Of a DNA stretch of 64,000 nucleotides, positions 26,432 to 34,014 are shown one piece after another. The notes under the pieces were generated by a model. It did no database searches. It was given only the letters and a program-made list of their open reading frames with translations, and was not told the DNA's origin. Both the position numbers and the translations under genes were made by a program. Within the stretch, counting starts at the first letter, position 1. Each line of letters starts with the position of its first letter. Source of the DNA: Devosia crocina (GTDB lineage: Bacteria; Pseudomonadota; Alphaproteobacteria; Rhizobiales; Devosiaceae); NCBI RefSeq assembly GCF_900116545.1, contig NZ_FPCK01000001.1:806001-870000 (forward strand), read 5' to 3'.

Positions 26432-27217
26432 TCAGTGAGCAGTCGTTTCGGCCAGGAGCGGCTCGTCGCGGTGGGTGATGTCTCCGAGGCCACGCAGAAG
26501 GGCATGGACGGAAGCCACATCTGCAATGCGCAAGCGGGCGGCAGTTTCGCCGGGTCCGAGTTTGATACCGACCCCGCCGAGTTCCTGAGCGGCACGGAAG
26601 GCATCCTCATCGGTGCGATCATCGCCAATGAAGATGGGGGTGCGGCCAGCAAAGGGCTCTTCCTGCATAAAGGCGCGCAGGGCTGCGCCTTTGTCGAAGC
26701 CGGTGGGGCGGGCTTCGAGCACCATCTTGCCTTTGACCAGGGCGAATTCGGGATGATCGTGCAGCGCTTCTTCCATGGCGCGCAGGCACGGGTCGGCCAG
26801 TTCGGGCGCCTGGCGATAATGAAGAGCGACGGCGCCGGTCTTGGGTTCGATCAGCAGCTCGGGATGGGCCATGGCAAGAGGCTCGATGGCGCGGACGATA
26901 TCCTCGGCACCCGAGACCAATGCGTCATCGAGCATTTCCATGGAGCCGTCGGCGCGGCGGCGTTGCGAGCCATGGGCGCCGGCGATCGGGAGCTGCAAGG
27001 GCGAGAGGAAACGGTCAATATCGGAAATCTCGCGGCCTGTGATCACGGCAAAGGCGTGATCGAAATCGCGGGTGGCGCGGTTGATCTGATCGGTGAGTTC
27101 GGTCGAGACATGCACAGCGTCAGGCGTTTCCGCGATATCGACGAGCGTGCCGTCGAAATCGGTGAAAATGGCCAGCAAAGGCAGCTCTGCCCCGCTTTCA
27201 AGAAGCGTTTGTGTCAT
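26432..27217 (-). CDS. otsB: Trehalose-6-phosphate phosphatase
   Basis: HAD-superfamily phosphatase of 261 residues that converts trehalose-6-phosphate to trehalose. Motif I FTDFDGTLVDIA carries the nucleophilic Asp. VITGREISDIDRF and the late FIGDDRTDEDAF (motif IV acidic pair) match the OtsB/T6PP family. ATG 27217 has a GGAG ribosome-binding site. First gene of otsBA. Confidence 0.95.
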   Translation of the reverse strand: MTQTLLESGAELPLLAIFTDFDGTLVDIAETPDAVHVSTELTDQINRATRDFDHAFAVITGREISDIDRFLSPLQLPIAGAHGSQRRRADGSMEMLDDALVSGAEDIVRAIEPLAMAHPELLIEPKTGAVALHYRQAPELADPCLRAMEEALHDHPEFALVKGKMVLEARPTGFDKGAALRAFMQEEPFAGRTPIFIGDDRTDEDAFRAAQELGGVGIKLGPGETAARLRIADVASVHALLRGLGDITHRDEPLLAETTAH

Positions 27218-27526
27218 GGCAGCTCCATCTGTTTACCCTGATCGCTCCAATGGCGACCGGCAGAATTCGAAATGCTTGCGCTTTCTGGACGGAAATGTGG
27301 TGGCCACATTTACCCAATGCGCTCAGGGGGTCAGGTGCTCTAACGCCAGCAAGAGCAAAAGGTTCGCGCCACATGCCTGCCATGCACGTGGCTGGAATGT
27401 GGGAGATCAGATCATCACACGTTCGTGAAGGCACAAAAGCGGGAGCCATCCGCGATTTTCTGCGTTGCACAATGGACCCCGATCTGAGGCGTCGGGACGA
27501 ATAAACTGAGGGAATACAAGAATAAA
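27218..27526. other. Upstream region of otsBA
   Basis: 309 bp between otsB (-) and a small ORF (+). It should hold the otsBA promoter, but I cannot point to convincing -35/-10 boxes. Overlapping open frames here show no recognisable protein features. Confidence 0.5.
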
Positions 27527-27673
27527 ATGCGTCCGATCCTGTCCAAGCCAGCCCAGTCGCAAATCATGCTCAGCGCTCTTTTCGTTGCTGCGCTGAGCTT
27601 CATCACGCTTGCCGCATCTTTTGCGGAGATGCCTGTGGCGGACTCTTCGTCAGTGGTTCTGAGCAATGAATAA
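27527..27673 (+). CDS. Small hydrophobic protein (48 aa), hypothetical
   Basis: MRPILSKPAQSQIMLSALFVAAL... continues to FITLAASFAEMPVADSS and ends VLSNE. A short basic N-terminus, one hydrophobic segment (about residues 14-33) and an AxA-like site suggest a small membrane or exported peptide. The ribosome-binding site is weak (GAGGG about 14 bases upstream). I do not recognise the family. Confidence 0.35.
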   Translation: MRPILSKPAQSQIMLSALFVAALSFITLAASFAEMPVADSSSVVLSNE

Positions 27674-27802
27674 GGGCGAAGACCGCGTGAGCGGGTTGGG
27701 TGCCGATCTCTGGAGGATGGCTCAGCCTGTGCCCAGGGTCCAGGCAGTACCACCGGCGCAGAACCCGACAGCGCGGCGTCCGTTGCGCTCGTTGCGCAAG
27801 GT

Positions 27803-28426
27803 TCAGGCGAGCGGGATGCCTTTTCTGCCCTTGTCGCGCTGATAGATGGCCGAAAGATCGGCATAGGCGGCGCGCAGATCATCGACCCGCGCCAGAAGCG
27901 TTTCCCGGTGCGCCCGGTCTAGACCGGCGATCAGTTCATCGACGCTGCGACTTCTGAAGAAAGCGTTGTCGCGATTATAGAGCGGCCTTTCCGGCGACAC
28001 CGCGGCGCGATCGGGGTCCGGAACGGCGTAGACCTGTTGCAGAATCTGGATGTCGTAAGGGATGCCGAAACTGTCGCGGCTGTCCTCATAGCTGAAGAGA
28101 TAATAGAAATTGTCGAAGCCCGACCATGTGATGCCGGACAGGCAGAGCGAACATGGCTCGTGCGAGGTGACAAAGACGCAGTCCTTCGAAAGGGGGCGCT
28201 GATCGGCCGGCAGTTCGAAGAAGCGCTTTATGGCGTGCATCTCGCCGTGCCAGAGCGGGTTTTCGGTTTCGTTGTTGGTTTCGGCGACTACAACCGAAAG
28301 GTCGGACTTGCGCAGAATGGCCGCGCCGAACAGCTTGTTGCCTGCAGCGACGCCGCGAGCGGTGATGGGTATGATGTCGTGCTCTATGACATCGAGGAGG
28401 CGCGAAACGAAGTCGGCTTTATCCAC
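27803..28426 (-). CDS. Nucleoside/nucleobase deaminase (CDA fold)
   Basis: 207-residue zinc deaminase of the cytidine/guanine/tRNA-adenosine deaminase superfamily. The zinc and catalytic motifs are WHGEMHAI (His ligand and proton-shuttling Glu) and PCSLC (two Cys ligands). It starts with GTG at 28426, with GGAGAG inside the end of the previous gene, so it is coupled to the YbaY/META gene 5 bases upstream. The allantoin genes nearby suggest a purine-related substrate, but the substrate is not known from sequence. Confidence 0.8.
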   Translation of the reverse strand: MDKADFVSRLLDVIEHDIIPITARGVAAGNKLFGAAILRKSDLSVVVAETNNETENPLWHGEMHAIKRFFELPADQRPLSKDCVFVTSHEPCSLCLSGITWSGFDNFYYLFSYEDSRDSFGIPYDIQILQQVYAVPDPDRAAVSPERPLYNRDNAFFRSRSVDELIAGLDRAHRETLLARVDDLRAAYADLSAIYQRDKGRKGIPLA

Positions 28427-28431
28427 CTGGG

Positions 28432-29187
28432 TTACTCTCCGGATGCAACGAGGCCGATCAGCGGGATCCCCGCCGCATCGAGCAGGCGCAGGCTGTTGCC
28501 GCTGATCTCGTAGCCGGCGGTAGCGGCAAGGGCAGCAAAGAACGCGGTTTCTTGGGCCATGAGACGCGGCGTGCAGGCTTTGCGGGTCGCGGCTGCAAGA
28601 CCGAAGCGCAAGGCGGTGTCGTCAAGGCTTGCTTGCGTGAAATAGCTGTTGCAGCCGGCAGATCCATCAGCGCGCAGATCGGGCGCGATCTCGAGGGTCA
28701 TCGGGGTGTCGCTCTGGGCTGGGCTGCCGGCGATGCTGGTGACGGTCCAGACGGTGCCGATGAGGCGCGGGTCAAGGGTGGGCGGCTCAGGAACAGGCTC
28801 TTGCAGCTTTTGACGAGTGACGAGGATGGAGACCGGGCCTGGGGCGAGAAGGTCGACCGGCACGGCGGCCGAACTGCGGAAAAGAACGGTCTGCCCGGAG
28901 CGTATTTCGGCAACGACGCCGAGGGGGCCGGCTTCTGTTGCCGTGTCGCTTCTGATGTTGAGTGAAAACTGCAGCGGCACCTGACCCCTGATAGGGATGG
29001 CGGCGCCCGCGCCGACGACGGGATTGCCCGAAGGCATCGTGACGAGGCCGACATAGAGTGTGGCGCCCTGCGGCAAGGCGATGCGCTCGCGATAGAAGAC
29101 CTCGCCGGTGACCGTCAGATGCGCAGCCTGAGCCGGTGCGATCATGACAAGCAGCAGCAAAGCCAATGCAAGGACAGGCTTGAGCAT
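28432..29187 (-). CDS. Exported YbaY-META domain protein
   Basis: 251 residues. Signal peptide MLKPVLALALLLLVMIAPAQA, an N-terminal YbaY-like beta domain (about residues 22-125: LTVTGEVFYRERIALPQGA), a Pro-rich linker (EPVPEPP), then a META/HslJ domain with GTVWTVTSIAG and GCNSYFTQAS. Such envelope proteins are linked to heat and antibiotic stress but have no known chemistry. It lies upstream of, and is coupled to, the deaminase gene. Confidence 0.8.
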   Translation of the reverse strand: MLKPVLALALLLLVMIAPAQAAHLTVTGEVFYRERIALPQGATLYVGLVTMPSGNPVVGAGAAIPIRGQVPLQFSLNIRSDTATEAGPLGVVAEIRSGQTVLFRSSAAVPVDLLAPGPVSILVTRQKLQEPVPEPPTLDPRLIGTVWTVTSIAGSPAQSDTPMTLEIAPDLRADGSAGCNSYFTQASLDDTALRFGLAAATRKACTPRLMAQETAFFAALAATAGYEISGNSLRLLDAAGIPLIGLVASGE

Positions 29188-29259
29188 GGCAGTCCCTCCC
29201 TCATGCGAGCTAGCCTAGCAAAGGGCGCGGGAAGTTGCGAGGCGAATGGGACGAAGCGG

Positions 29260-29772
29260 TTAAGCGCCACGTTCCCGATGCGTTACAAGCTGTGGCGGAT
29301 CGAAGAGATATTCCTCGAGATTGTTGCCCTCTCCGCCCCGGTCGATAACCAGAAATTCGGTTTCGCGCTCAAGCACGGTGAGCACGCCATGCCAGGTGTT
29401 TCGGGCGATATTGACACCCTGACCAGGGCCCGGGAGGAACGCCCGGAGGCGGGCAGGCGTGCCGTTCTCGTCTTCGGCCACGATCACCAGCCAATGCGCA
29501 TCCGGGGTGAGCGGAAAAAAAGCCTGGCTGCCAAGCGGGTGGCGCTCGACAAGGCCGAGAATGAGCGGAAGGGCGTAGGGTTGGCCGCGGAAGATCGAGA
29601 TCATCGGGCGCGCGGCATCGCCTTCCAGTTCAATCCGGGCGAGATCGTGGAAGCGCTCGGTCATGTCGGCATTGATGGGGTAGTGATGGGACCCCACGGT
29701 CTGGATCACCTGGCCGAAGGGGGCAAAGGCATTAGGGGTGAGCGGCTCGATGAAGACAGGGCGCTGAGGCAT
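29260..29772 (-). CDS. allA: Ureidoglycolate lyase
   Basis: 170-residue AllA-family cupin that splits (S)-ureidoglycolate into glyoxylate and urea. MPQRPVFIEPLTPNAFAPFG is the typical start; NIARNTWHGVL holds a conserved His and FLVIDRGGEGNNLEEY the C-terminal signature. It begins 3 bases after the allE stop codon, so the last two steps of allantoin breakdown are made from one message. Confidence 0.92.
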   Translation of the reverse strand: MPQRPVFIEPLTPNAFAPFGQVIQTVGSHHYPINADMTERFHDLARIELEGDAARPMISIFRGQPYALPLILGLVERHPLGSQAFFPLTPDAHWLVIVAEDENGTPARLRAFLPGPGQGVNIARNTWHGVLTVLERETEFLVIDRGGEGNNLEEYLFDPPQLVTHRERGA

Positions 29773-29775
29773 GGT

Positions 29776-30594
29776 TCAGAACGGGAGTTTGGCGTGGCGG
29801 TTGACGTCCTTGTAGAGCAGGTAACGGAACCGCTCGGGCCCGGCATAGCACGCCTGAGGGCAGAAGGCGCGCAGCCACATGAAGTCGCCCGCTTCCACTT
29901 CGACCCAATCGCGGTTGAGACGATAAACGGCCTTGCCCTCGAGAACATAAAGCCCATGCTCCATGACGTGGGTTTCTTCGAACGGAATGACGGCGCCGGG
30001 TTCGAGAGTGACGATGTTGACATGCATGTCGTGGCGGAGGTCACTCGGCTCAACAAAGCGCGTCGTGCCCCAGGTGTCGTTGGTGCCCGGCATCCACCGG
30101 ATGGGCTCGTTCTGCTCGTTGGTGACGAAAGCAGGCGGCTGGTCGATGCCTTCGGCGGCCTCGTAGCGCTTGCGTACCCAATGGAAGCGGGCAGGGGCAT
30201 TGCCGGCATTGGCGAGGGTCCAGGCGGTGCCGGGCGGCAGGAACGCGTAACCGCCCCGTTCCAGGACATGAGCTTGACCCTCGATTGTCAGATCAACCTG
30301 CCCCTCGACGACGAAGATGACGCCTTCGGCGGCGGGATTGGGTTCAGGCCGCTCGCTGCCACCACCGGGGGCGACTTCGACGATGTATTGGGAGAAGGTC
30401 TCTGCGAAGCCGGACATGGGACGGGCAATGACCCAAAGCCGAGTTTCGCGCCAATGCGGCAGATATGAGGTGACGATATCGCGCATGACGCCGCGCGGAA
30501 TGAGGGCATAGGCCTCGTTGAAGGTGGCGCGTCCGGTATGGAGCGCCATTTGGCCCGGTAGGCCGGCTATTGGGGAAGCGTAGTGAGGGGCCAT
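29776..30594 (-). CDS. allE: (S)-ureidoglycine aminohydrolase
   Basis: 272-residue bicupin of the AllE/UGlyAH family that deaminates (S)-ureidoglycine to (S)-ureidoglycolate using Mn(II). Two cupin repeats are visible: about residues 55-150 (EGVIFVVEGQVDLTIEG) and 175-265 (PFEETHVMEHGLYVLEGKAVY, with the metal-binding Glu/His cluster). ATG 30594 is preferred; ATG 30603 is three codons upstream and neither has a strong ribosome-binding site. It shares an operon with allA, and possibly with the baeRF gene 72 bp upstream. Confidence 0.9.
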   Translation of the reverse strand: MAPHYASPIAGLPGQMALHTGRATFNEAYALIPRGVMRDIVTSYLPHWRETRLWVIARPMSGFAETFSQYIVEVAPGGGSERPEPNPAAEGVIFVVEGQVDLTIEGQAHVLERGGYAFLPPGTAWTLANAGNAPARFHWVRKRYEAAEGIDQPPAFVTNEQNEPIRWMPGTNDTWGTTRFVEPSDLRHDMHVNIVTLEPGAVIPFEETHVMEHGLYVLEGKAVYRLNRDWVEVEAGDFMWLRAFCPQACYAGPERFRYLLYKDVNRHAKLPF

Positions 30595-30666
30595 GTCTCG
30601 CATTCGTGTCGATGGGCGGCAGCAACGCGCTGCCACCCATGCTTAGCGAGAACTCGTGGCGTTTGG

Positions 30667-31785
30667 CTAGATAGCGTAACGCAGGACCGCCGCCATATCC
30701 GCATCGCGCGGCAGATCCTGCCGGCGCACTGCGAGAACAGTTGCGCCGCTATCGAGCGCCCGGCCGGCGATCTCGTCGACGATGCCATAGTGAGCGGCGT
30801 CGGCGCCTTCGGAGAATTGGACCGCCCCGGTTTCCTCGTCGACCGTGCCTGTCACGACATTGTCCATATCGACGAGAAGGGTCTCGATAGCGCCAAACGT
30901 GGCGGCGCGGGCGGCATCGGAGAGATCGGTAATGGCGCGGTTTTGGCCAGAGCGGGTTTCGAAAAGCTGGCGGAAGCTATCGATCTTGCGCGCATAGCGG
31001 GTGTCGAGCACAGGTCGCGCGGCTTCCGCCAGTTCGCTCTCGGTGAGGCGGTCGGGGCTGCCGGCGATGATCTCGGGCTCATAGTCGAAGCCGCTGATCG
31101 AGCGGACCAGCGAAGCGACCGGTTCCGTTGCAGCCAGGATGATGGGCAGGTCGCTGCCATTGAGCACCGGCCGGAGGGCCGCATCGACACGGCGGATATA
31201 TTTGGCAAGTTGCACCTTCTCGCCCTCCGAGCCGTGGATACGACGCGCGTGCGAACGGTCATTGATGGTGGATTTGCCCACCGCGTCAGCCGCGCTATCT
31301 GGGAAGTCCTGCACCTTGACCTCGGTCGGAGGAAGGTCAGCTGCCACTTCGACGAGACGCACGGCGTTTTCCGAGATCGCGAGTACATGGGCGGCATTGC
31401 GGAAGGTGACCGCGCGCAGGAGCGGCTTGAGGTGAAAACGGTCCGCGACCTCCACCATTTCGGTCAGGCGGTTGGCGAGGCGGAAGGTGCGGATGCTGTC
31501 GGGCGTAGCAAAGATCGCAAGGCTATGGGCCTGATGGCGCCAGAAATCTTCGTCGTCAGCGAGGTCGTCCAAGGCTTCACGCAGGCTCGCCAGACGGCGC
31601 TTGTCGATGCCGGCTTCTTCGAGCTGGGCGATGGCTTCCTTGCCGAGATTGCCGAAACTGATGCGGCTCTTTTCGATTTCCTGGGTGAGGGGCGTGGTCT
31701 CGAGATAGATCGAAACACTGGCTTCATCGCGCACGGCACGAAGGGCGGTCAGGTCCTTGTGGGTCGGAATATCGACATAGAGCAT
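30667..31785 (-). CDS. baeRF family 11 protein (release-factor-like)
   Basis: 372 residues starting MLYVDIPTHKDLTALRAVRD, with SIYLETTPLTQEIE, a HLKPLLRA block, and a C-terminal AATFGAIETLLVDMDN...GRALDSGATVLAVRR region. I recognise this as the bacterial archaeo-eukaryotic release factor family 11 (eRF1-like fold, inferred roles in ribosome rescue or stress; no experimental function known to me). ATG 31785 is the conserved start. It lies on the same strand just upstream of allE-allA. Confidence 0.75.
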   Translation of the reverse strand: MLYVDIPTHKDLTALRAVRDEASVSIYLETTPLTQEIEKSRISFGNLGKEAIAQLEEAGIDKRRLASLREALDDLADDEDFWRHQAHSLAIFATPDSIRTFRLANRLTEMVEVADRFHLKPLLRAVTFRNAAHVLAISENAVRLVEVAADLPPTEVKVQDFPDSAADAVGKSTINDRSHARRIHGSEGEKVQLAKYIRRVDAALRPVLNGSDLPIILAATEPVASLVRSISGFDYEPEIIAGSPDRLTESELAEAARPVLDTRYARKIDSFRQLFETRSGQNRAITDLSDAARAATFGAIETLLVDMDNVVTGTVDEETGAVQFSEGADAAHYGIVDEIAGRALDSGATVLAVRRQDLPRDADMAAVLRYAI

Positions 31786-31938
31786 GCTGCACAGATCCTT
31801 TTGCTTGGGGTGTCGAGGGCGAACGCGTGTGCCGCGCCTGGGTTTCCGCGCAAAAGGTCGCAACCGGTGCGGGGTTGATCCGGTTAGATTTGATTAGGGT
31901 TACCGATTTTCAACCATTGAAGCGAGATACTGGATGCC

Positions 31939-32082
31939 ATGAGCAAGCTGTTCCTCAGTTTCGAAGGGGCAAGTCCCCACTGGCTGCAGCATCACCTGCC
32001 CTGGCTGGCGGTGCTGATCGTGCTGTTCGGCCTCGACCGGATGGGCGAGGCGGGCGAAGGCACGATCGAGCTCGACGGCTAG
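31939..32082 (+). CDS. Small single-pass membrane protein (47 aa), hypothetical
   Basis: MSKLFLSFEGASPHWLQHHL followed by a hydrophobic stretch PWLAVLIVLFGL and an acidic tail (DRMGEAGEGTIELDG). One short membrane segment. It starts 154 bp from the baeRF gene, divergent to it, and ends 4 bp from the convergent puuE-uraD stop codon. Family not recognised; the ribosome-binding site is weak. Confidence 0.35.
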   Translation: MSKLFLSFEGASPHWLQHHLPWLAVLIVLFGLDRMGEAGEGTIELDG

Positions 32083-32086
32083 AGCC

Positions 32087-33505
32087 TTATCCCAATAGAG
32101 CCTCGAGGCGGAGGAGGGCTATCCGCTCGACCTGGGCTGCGGCAGTTGCGAACTCTTCGGCCGCCGAATTGGCAACCCGCTTTTCGAACGCTTCGAGGAT
32201 GCTGGCCTTGGTATTGTCGCGAACCGCGATGATGAAGGGGAAGCCGAATTTCTGCATATAGAGCGTGTTGAGGGCGGAGAACTTTTCGCGCTCCTCATCA
32301 GTCAACGCGTCCAGCCCGGCAGAGGCCTGTTCGGCGGTGGAATCCGCCGTCAGGCGCTTTGCGGCAGCCAGCCTTCCGGCCAGGTCAGGGTGGGCGCGCA
32401 AAACCGCGAGGCGCTCTTCAGGGGTGGCGGCGCGGAACTGGGTGCGCAAGGCGAAGTGAAGGCCGATTGCCGTGTCGCTGGCCGGCCCGAGCTCGCTTTC
32501 CCAGGCGCGCTCGGCAATCCAATGGGAATGCTCGAAAATCGAACCGAACCGCTCGACGAATTGAGCTTTCTCCATCTGGCTCGGCACAAGGGTTGGAGCG
32601 GCATAGGGATGGTGCTCGGCCCAATGGCGGGCGATCTCAAGGCGGGTCGGCACCCAGACCTTGTCGAATTTGTTGATGTAATCCACGAACTTCTTGAGGC
32701 CTTGGAAGCGGCCAGGCTGGCCCACGAGGCGGCAATGAAGCCCAAGGGACATCATCTTGGCACGTCCCGCCACGCCCTCGGCATAGAGGCAATCGAAGGT
32801 GTCCTTGAGAAACTGGAAGTATTCCTCGCCATTGTCGAAGCCGGGCCCGGTGACGAAGCGCATGTCATTGGTCGAAAGCGAGTACGGGATGATCAGCTGC
32901 GGCTTGCCGTGGATCAGCTTCCAATAGGGCAGGTCATCGTCATAGGTGTCCGAGATATAAGCGAAGCCGCCGAAGTCAGCCACGAGCTCGACGGTGTTGA
33001 GCGAGGAGCGGCCTGTATACCATCCTTCCGGCCGGGAGCCGGTGGCGAGCGTATGAAGGCGAATCGCTTCGGCGATCTGCCGGCGCTCTTCTTCGGGCGG
33101 CATGTCCTTGTGCTGAACCCATTTCAACCCGTGAGACGCAATCTCCCAGCCCGCCTCCTGCATGGCGGCGAGCTGCTCGGGTGCGCGCATCAAGGCGGTG
33201 GCGACGCCGTAGACGGTGACCGGCAGATTGGTCTCGGTGAAGAGGCGATGGAGGCGCCAGAACCCGGCGCGCGCACCGTATTCGTACATCGACTCCACAT
33301 TGGCGTGACGCTGGCCGGGCCAGGGGGCGGCGCCGAGCACGTCGACCAGGAAGGCTTCGGACGCGGCATCGCCATGAAGGATGTTGTTTTCCCCACCCTC
33401 TTCGTAGTTGAGCACGAATTGCACCGCGACATGAGCGCCGCCGGGCCAGTTTGCATCGGGCACTCTGCGGCCATAGCCGTGCATATCGCGGGGGTAGCGG
33501 TTCAT
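32087..33505 (-). CDS. puuE: Fused allantoinase (PuuE) - OHCU decarboxylase (UraD)
   Basis: 472-residue bifunctional protein. Residues about 1-300 form a polysaccharide-deacetylase-like (NodB-fold) allantoinase of the PuuE type (RYPRDMHGYGR, FVLNYEEGGENNILHGD, GWYTGRSSLNTVEL). Residues about 307-472 are UraD, 2-oxo-4-hydroxy-4-carboxy-5-ureidoimidazoline decarboxylase, with LRAHPDLAGRL. UraD makes (S)-allantoin and PuuE hydrolyses it to allantoate, so two consecutive steps sit on one chain. ATG 33505 is chosen because GAGTGAG lies 7 bases upstream; ATG 33511 is two codons earlier. Confidence 0.93.
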   Translation of the reverse strand: MNRYPRDMHGYGRRVPDANWPGGAHVAVQFVLNYEEGGENNILHGDAASEAFLVDVLGAAPWPGQRHANVESMYEYGARAGFWRLHRLFTETNLPVTVYGVATALMRAPEQLAAMQEAGWEIASHGLKWVQHKDMPPEEERRQIAEAIRLHTLATGSRPEGWYTGRSSLNTVELVADFGGFAYISDTYDDDLPYWKLIHGKPQLIIPYSLSTNDMRFVTGPGFDNGEEYFQFLKDTFDCLYAEGVAGRAKMMSLGLHCRLVGQPGRFQGLKKFVDYINKFDKVWVPTRLEIARHWAEHHPYAAPTLVPSQMEKAQFVERFGSIFEHSHWIAERAWESELGPASDTAIGLHFALRTQFRAATPEERLAVLRAHPDLAGRLAAAKRLTADSTAEQASAGLDALTDEEREKFSALNTLYMQKFGFPFIIAVRDNTKASILEAFEKRVANSAAEEFATAAAQVERIALLRLEALLG

Positions 33506-33576
33506 CAGCATCTCACTCTTCGGTTCGCGGCAAAGTTTAGCGGGGCCGGGATCGGAAACAAGATGCACAAAAATGG

Positions 33577-33586
33577 ACCAGTTGGT
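33577..33586. promoter_or_regulatory. Candidate operator in the puuE-uraH divergent promoter
   Basis: ACCAGTTGGT, an imperfect palindrome (ACCA/TGGT arms), sits in the 153-bp region between the divergent puuE-uraD and uraH-xdh units, flanked by A/T-rich sequence. It resembles the TGGT/ACCA half-sites of GntR-type regulators. No such regulator gene is in the window, so this is tentative. Confidence 0.25.
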
Positions 33587-33658
33587 AAAAATTGAGCATT
33601 GCGCCGGGCGCGGGTTGGGATAGACTCTCCTGTCGGGGAGTATGACTGGAGCAGCACA

Positions 33659-34012
33659 ATGGCAGAAGGCCGCCTGACGACACACGTTCTGGACACGATG
33701 GCGGGCAAGCCGGCGCGCGGCATGCGGCTCGAGCTCCACTTCGTGCATGGCGACCACACCCACCACCTGCTCGACAGCTATACCAATGCCGACGGACGCG
33801 TGGACCAGCCGCTTCTGGCGGACGATCAGTTTCAGCAGGGTGAGTTCGAAATCCGCTTCCATGTGGGGCAGTATTTCGAGCGGATCGGGGTCGAGATCGA
33901 AACGCCGTTTCTCGACGTCGTGCCGATCCGTTTCACCATCTCGGAAGACAAGCACTACCATGTGCCCTTGCTGGTGAGCCCGTTCTCCTATTCGACCTAT
34001 CGGGGGAGCTGA
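33659..34012 (+). CDS. uraH: 5-hydroxyisourate hydrolase
   Basis: 117-residue transthyretin-like hydrolase converting 5-hydroxyisourate, the unstable product of urate oxidation, to OHCU. The N-terminal LTTHVLDTMAGKPARGM (catalytic His) and the C-terminal tetrapeptide YRGS are both intact, which separates the enzyme from true transthyretin. ATG 33659 is chosen because conserved sequence starts there. Two bases separate it from xdhA. Confidence 0.95.
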   Translation: MAEGRLTTHVLDTMAGKPARGMRLELHFVHGDHTHHLLDSYTNADGRVDQPLLADDQFQQGEFEIRFHVGQYFERIGVEIETPFLDVVPIRFTISEDKHYHVPLLVSPFSYSTYRGS

Positions 34013-34014
34013 GG

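Noticed and set aside
27415..27882. 155-codon minus-strand frame upstream of otsB
   Set aside because: No domain, no ribosome-binding site, and it overlaps the end of the deaminase gene.
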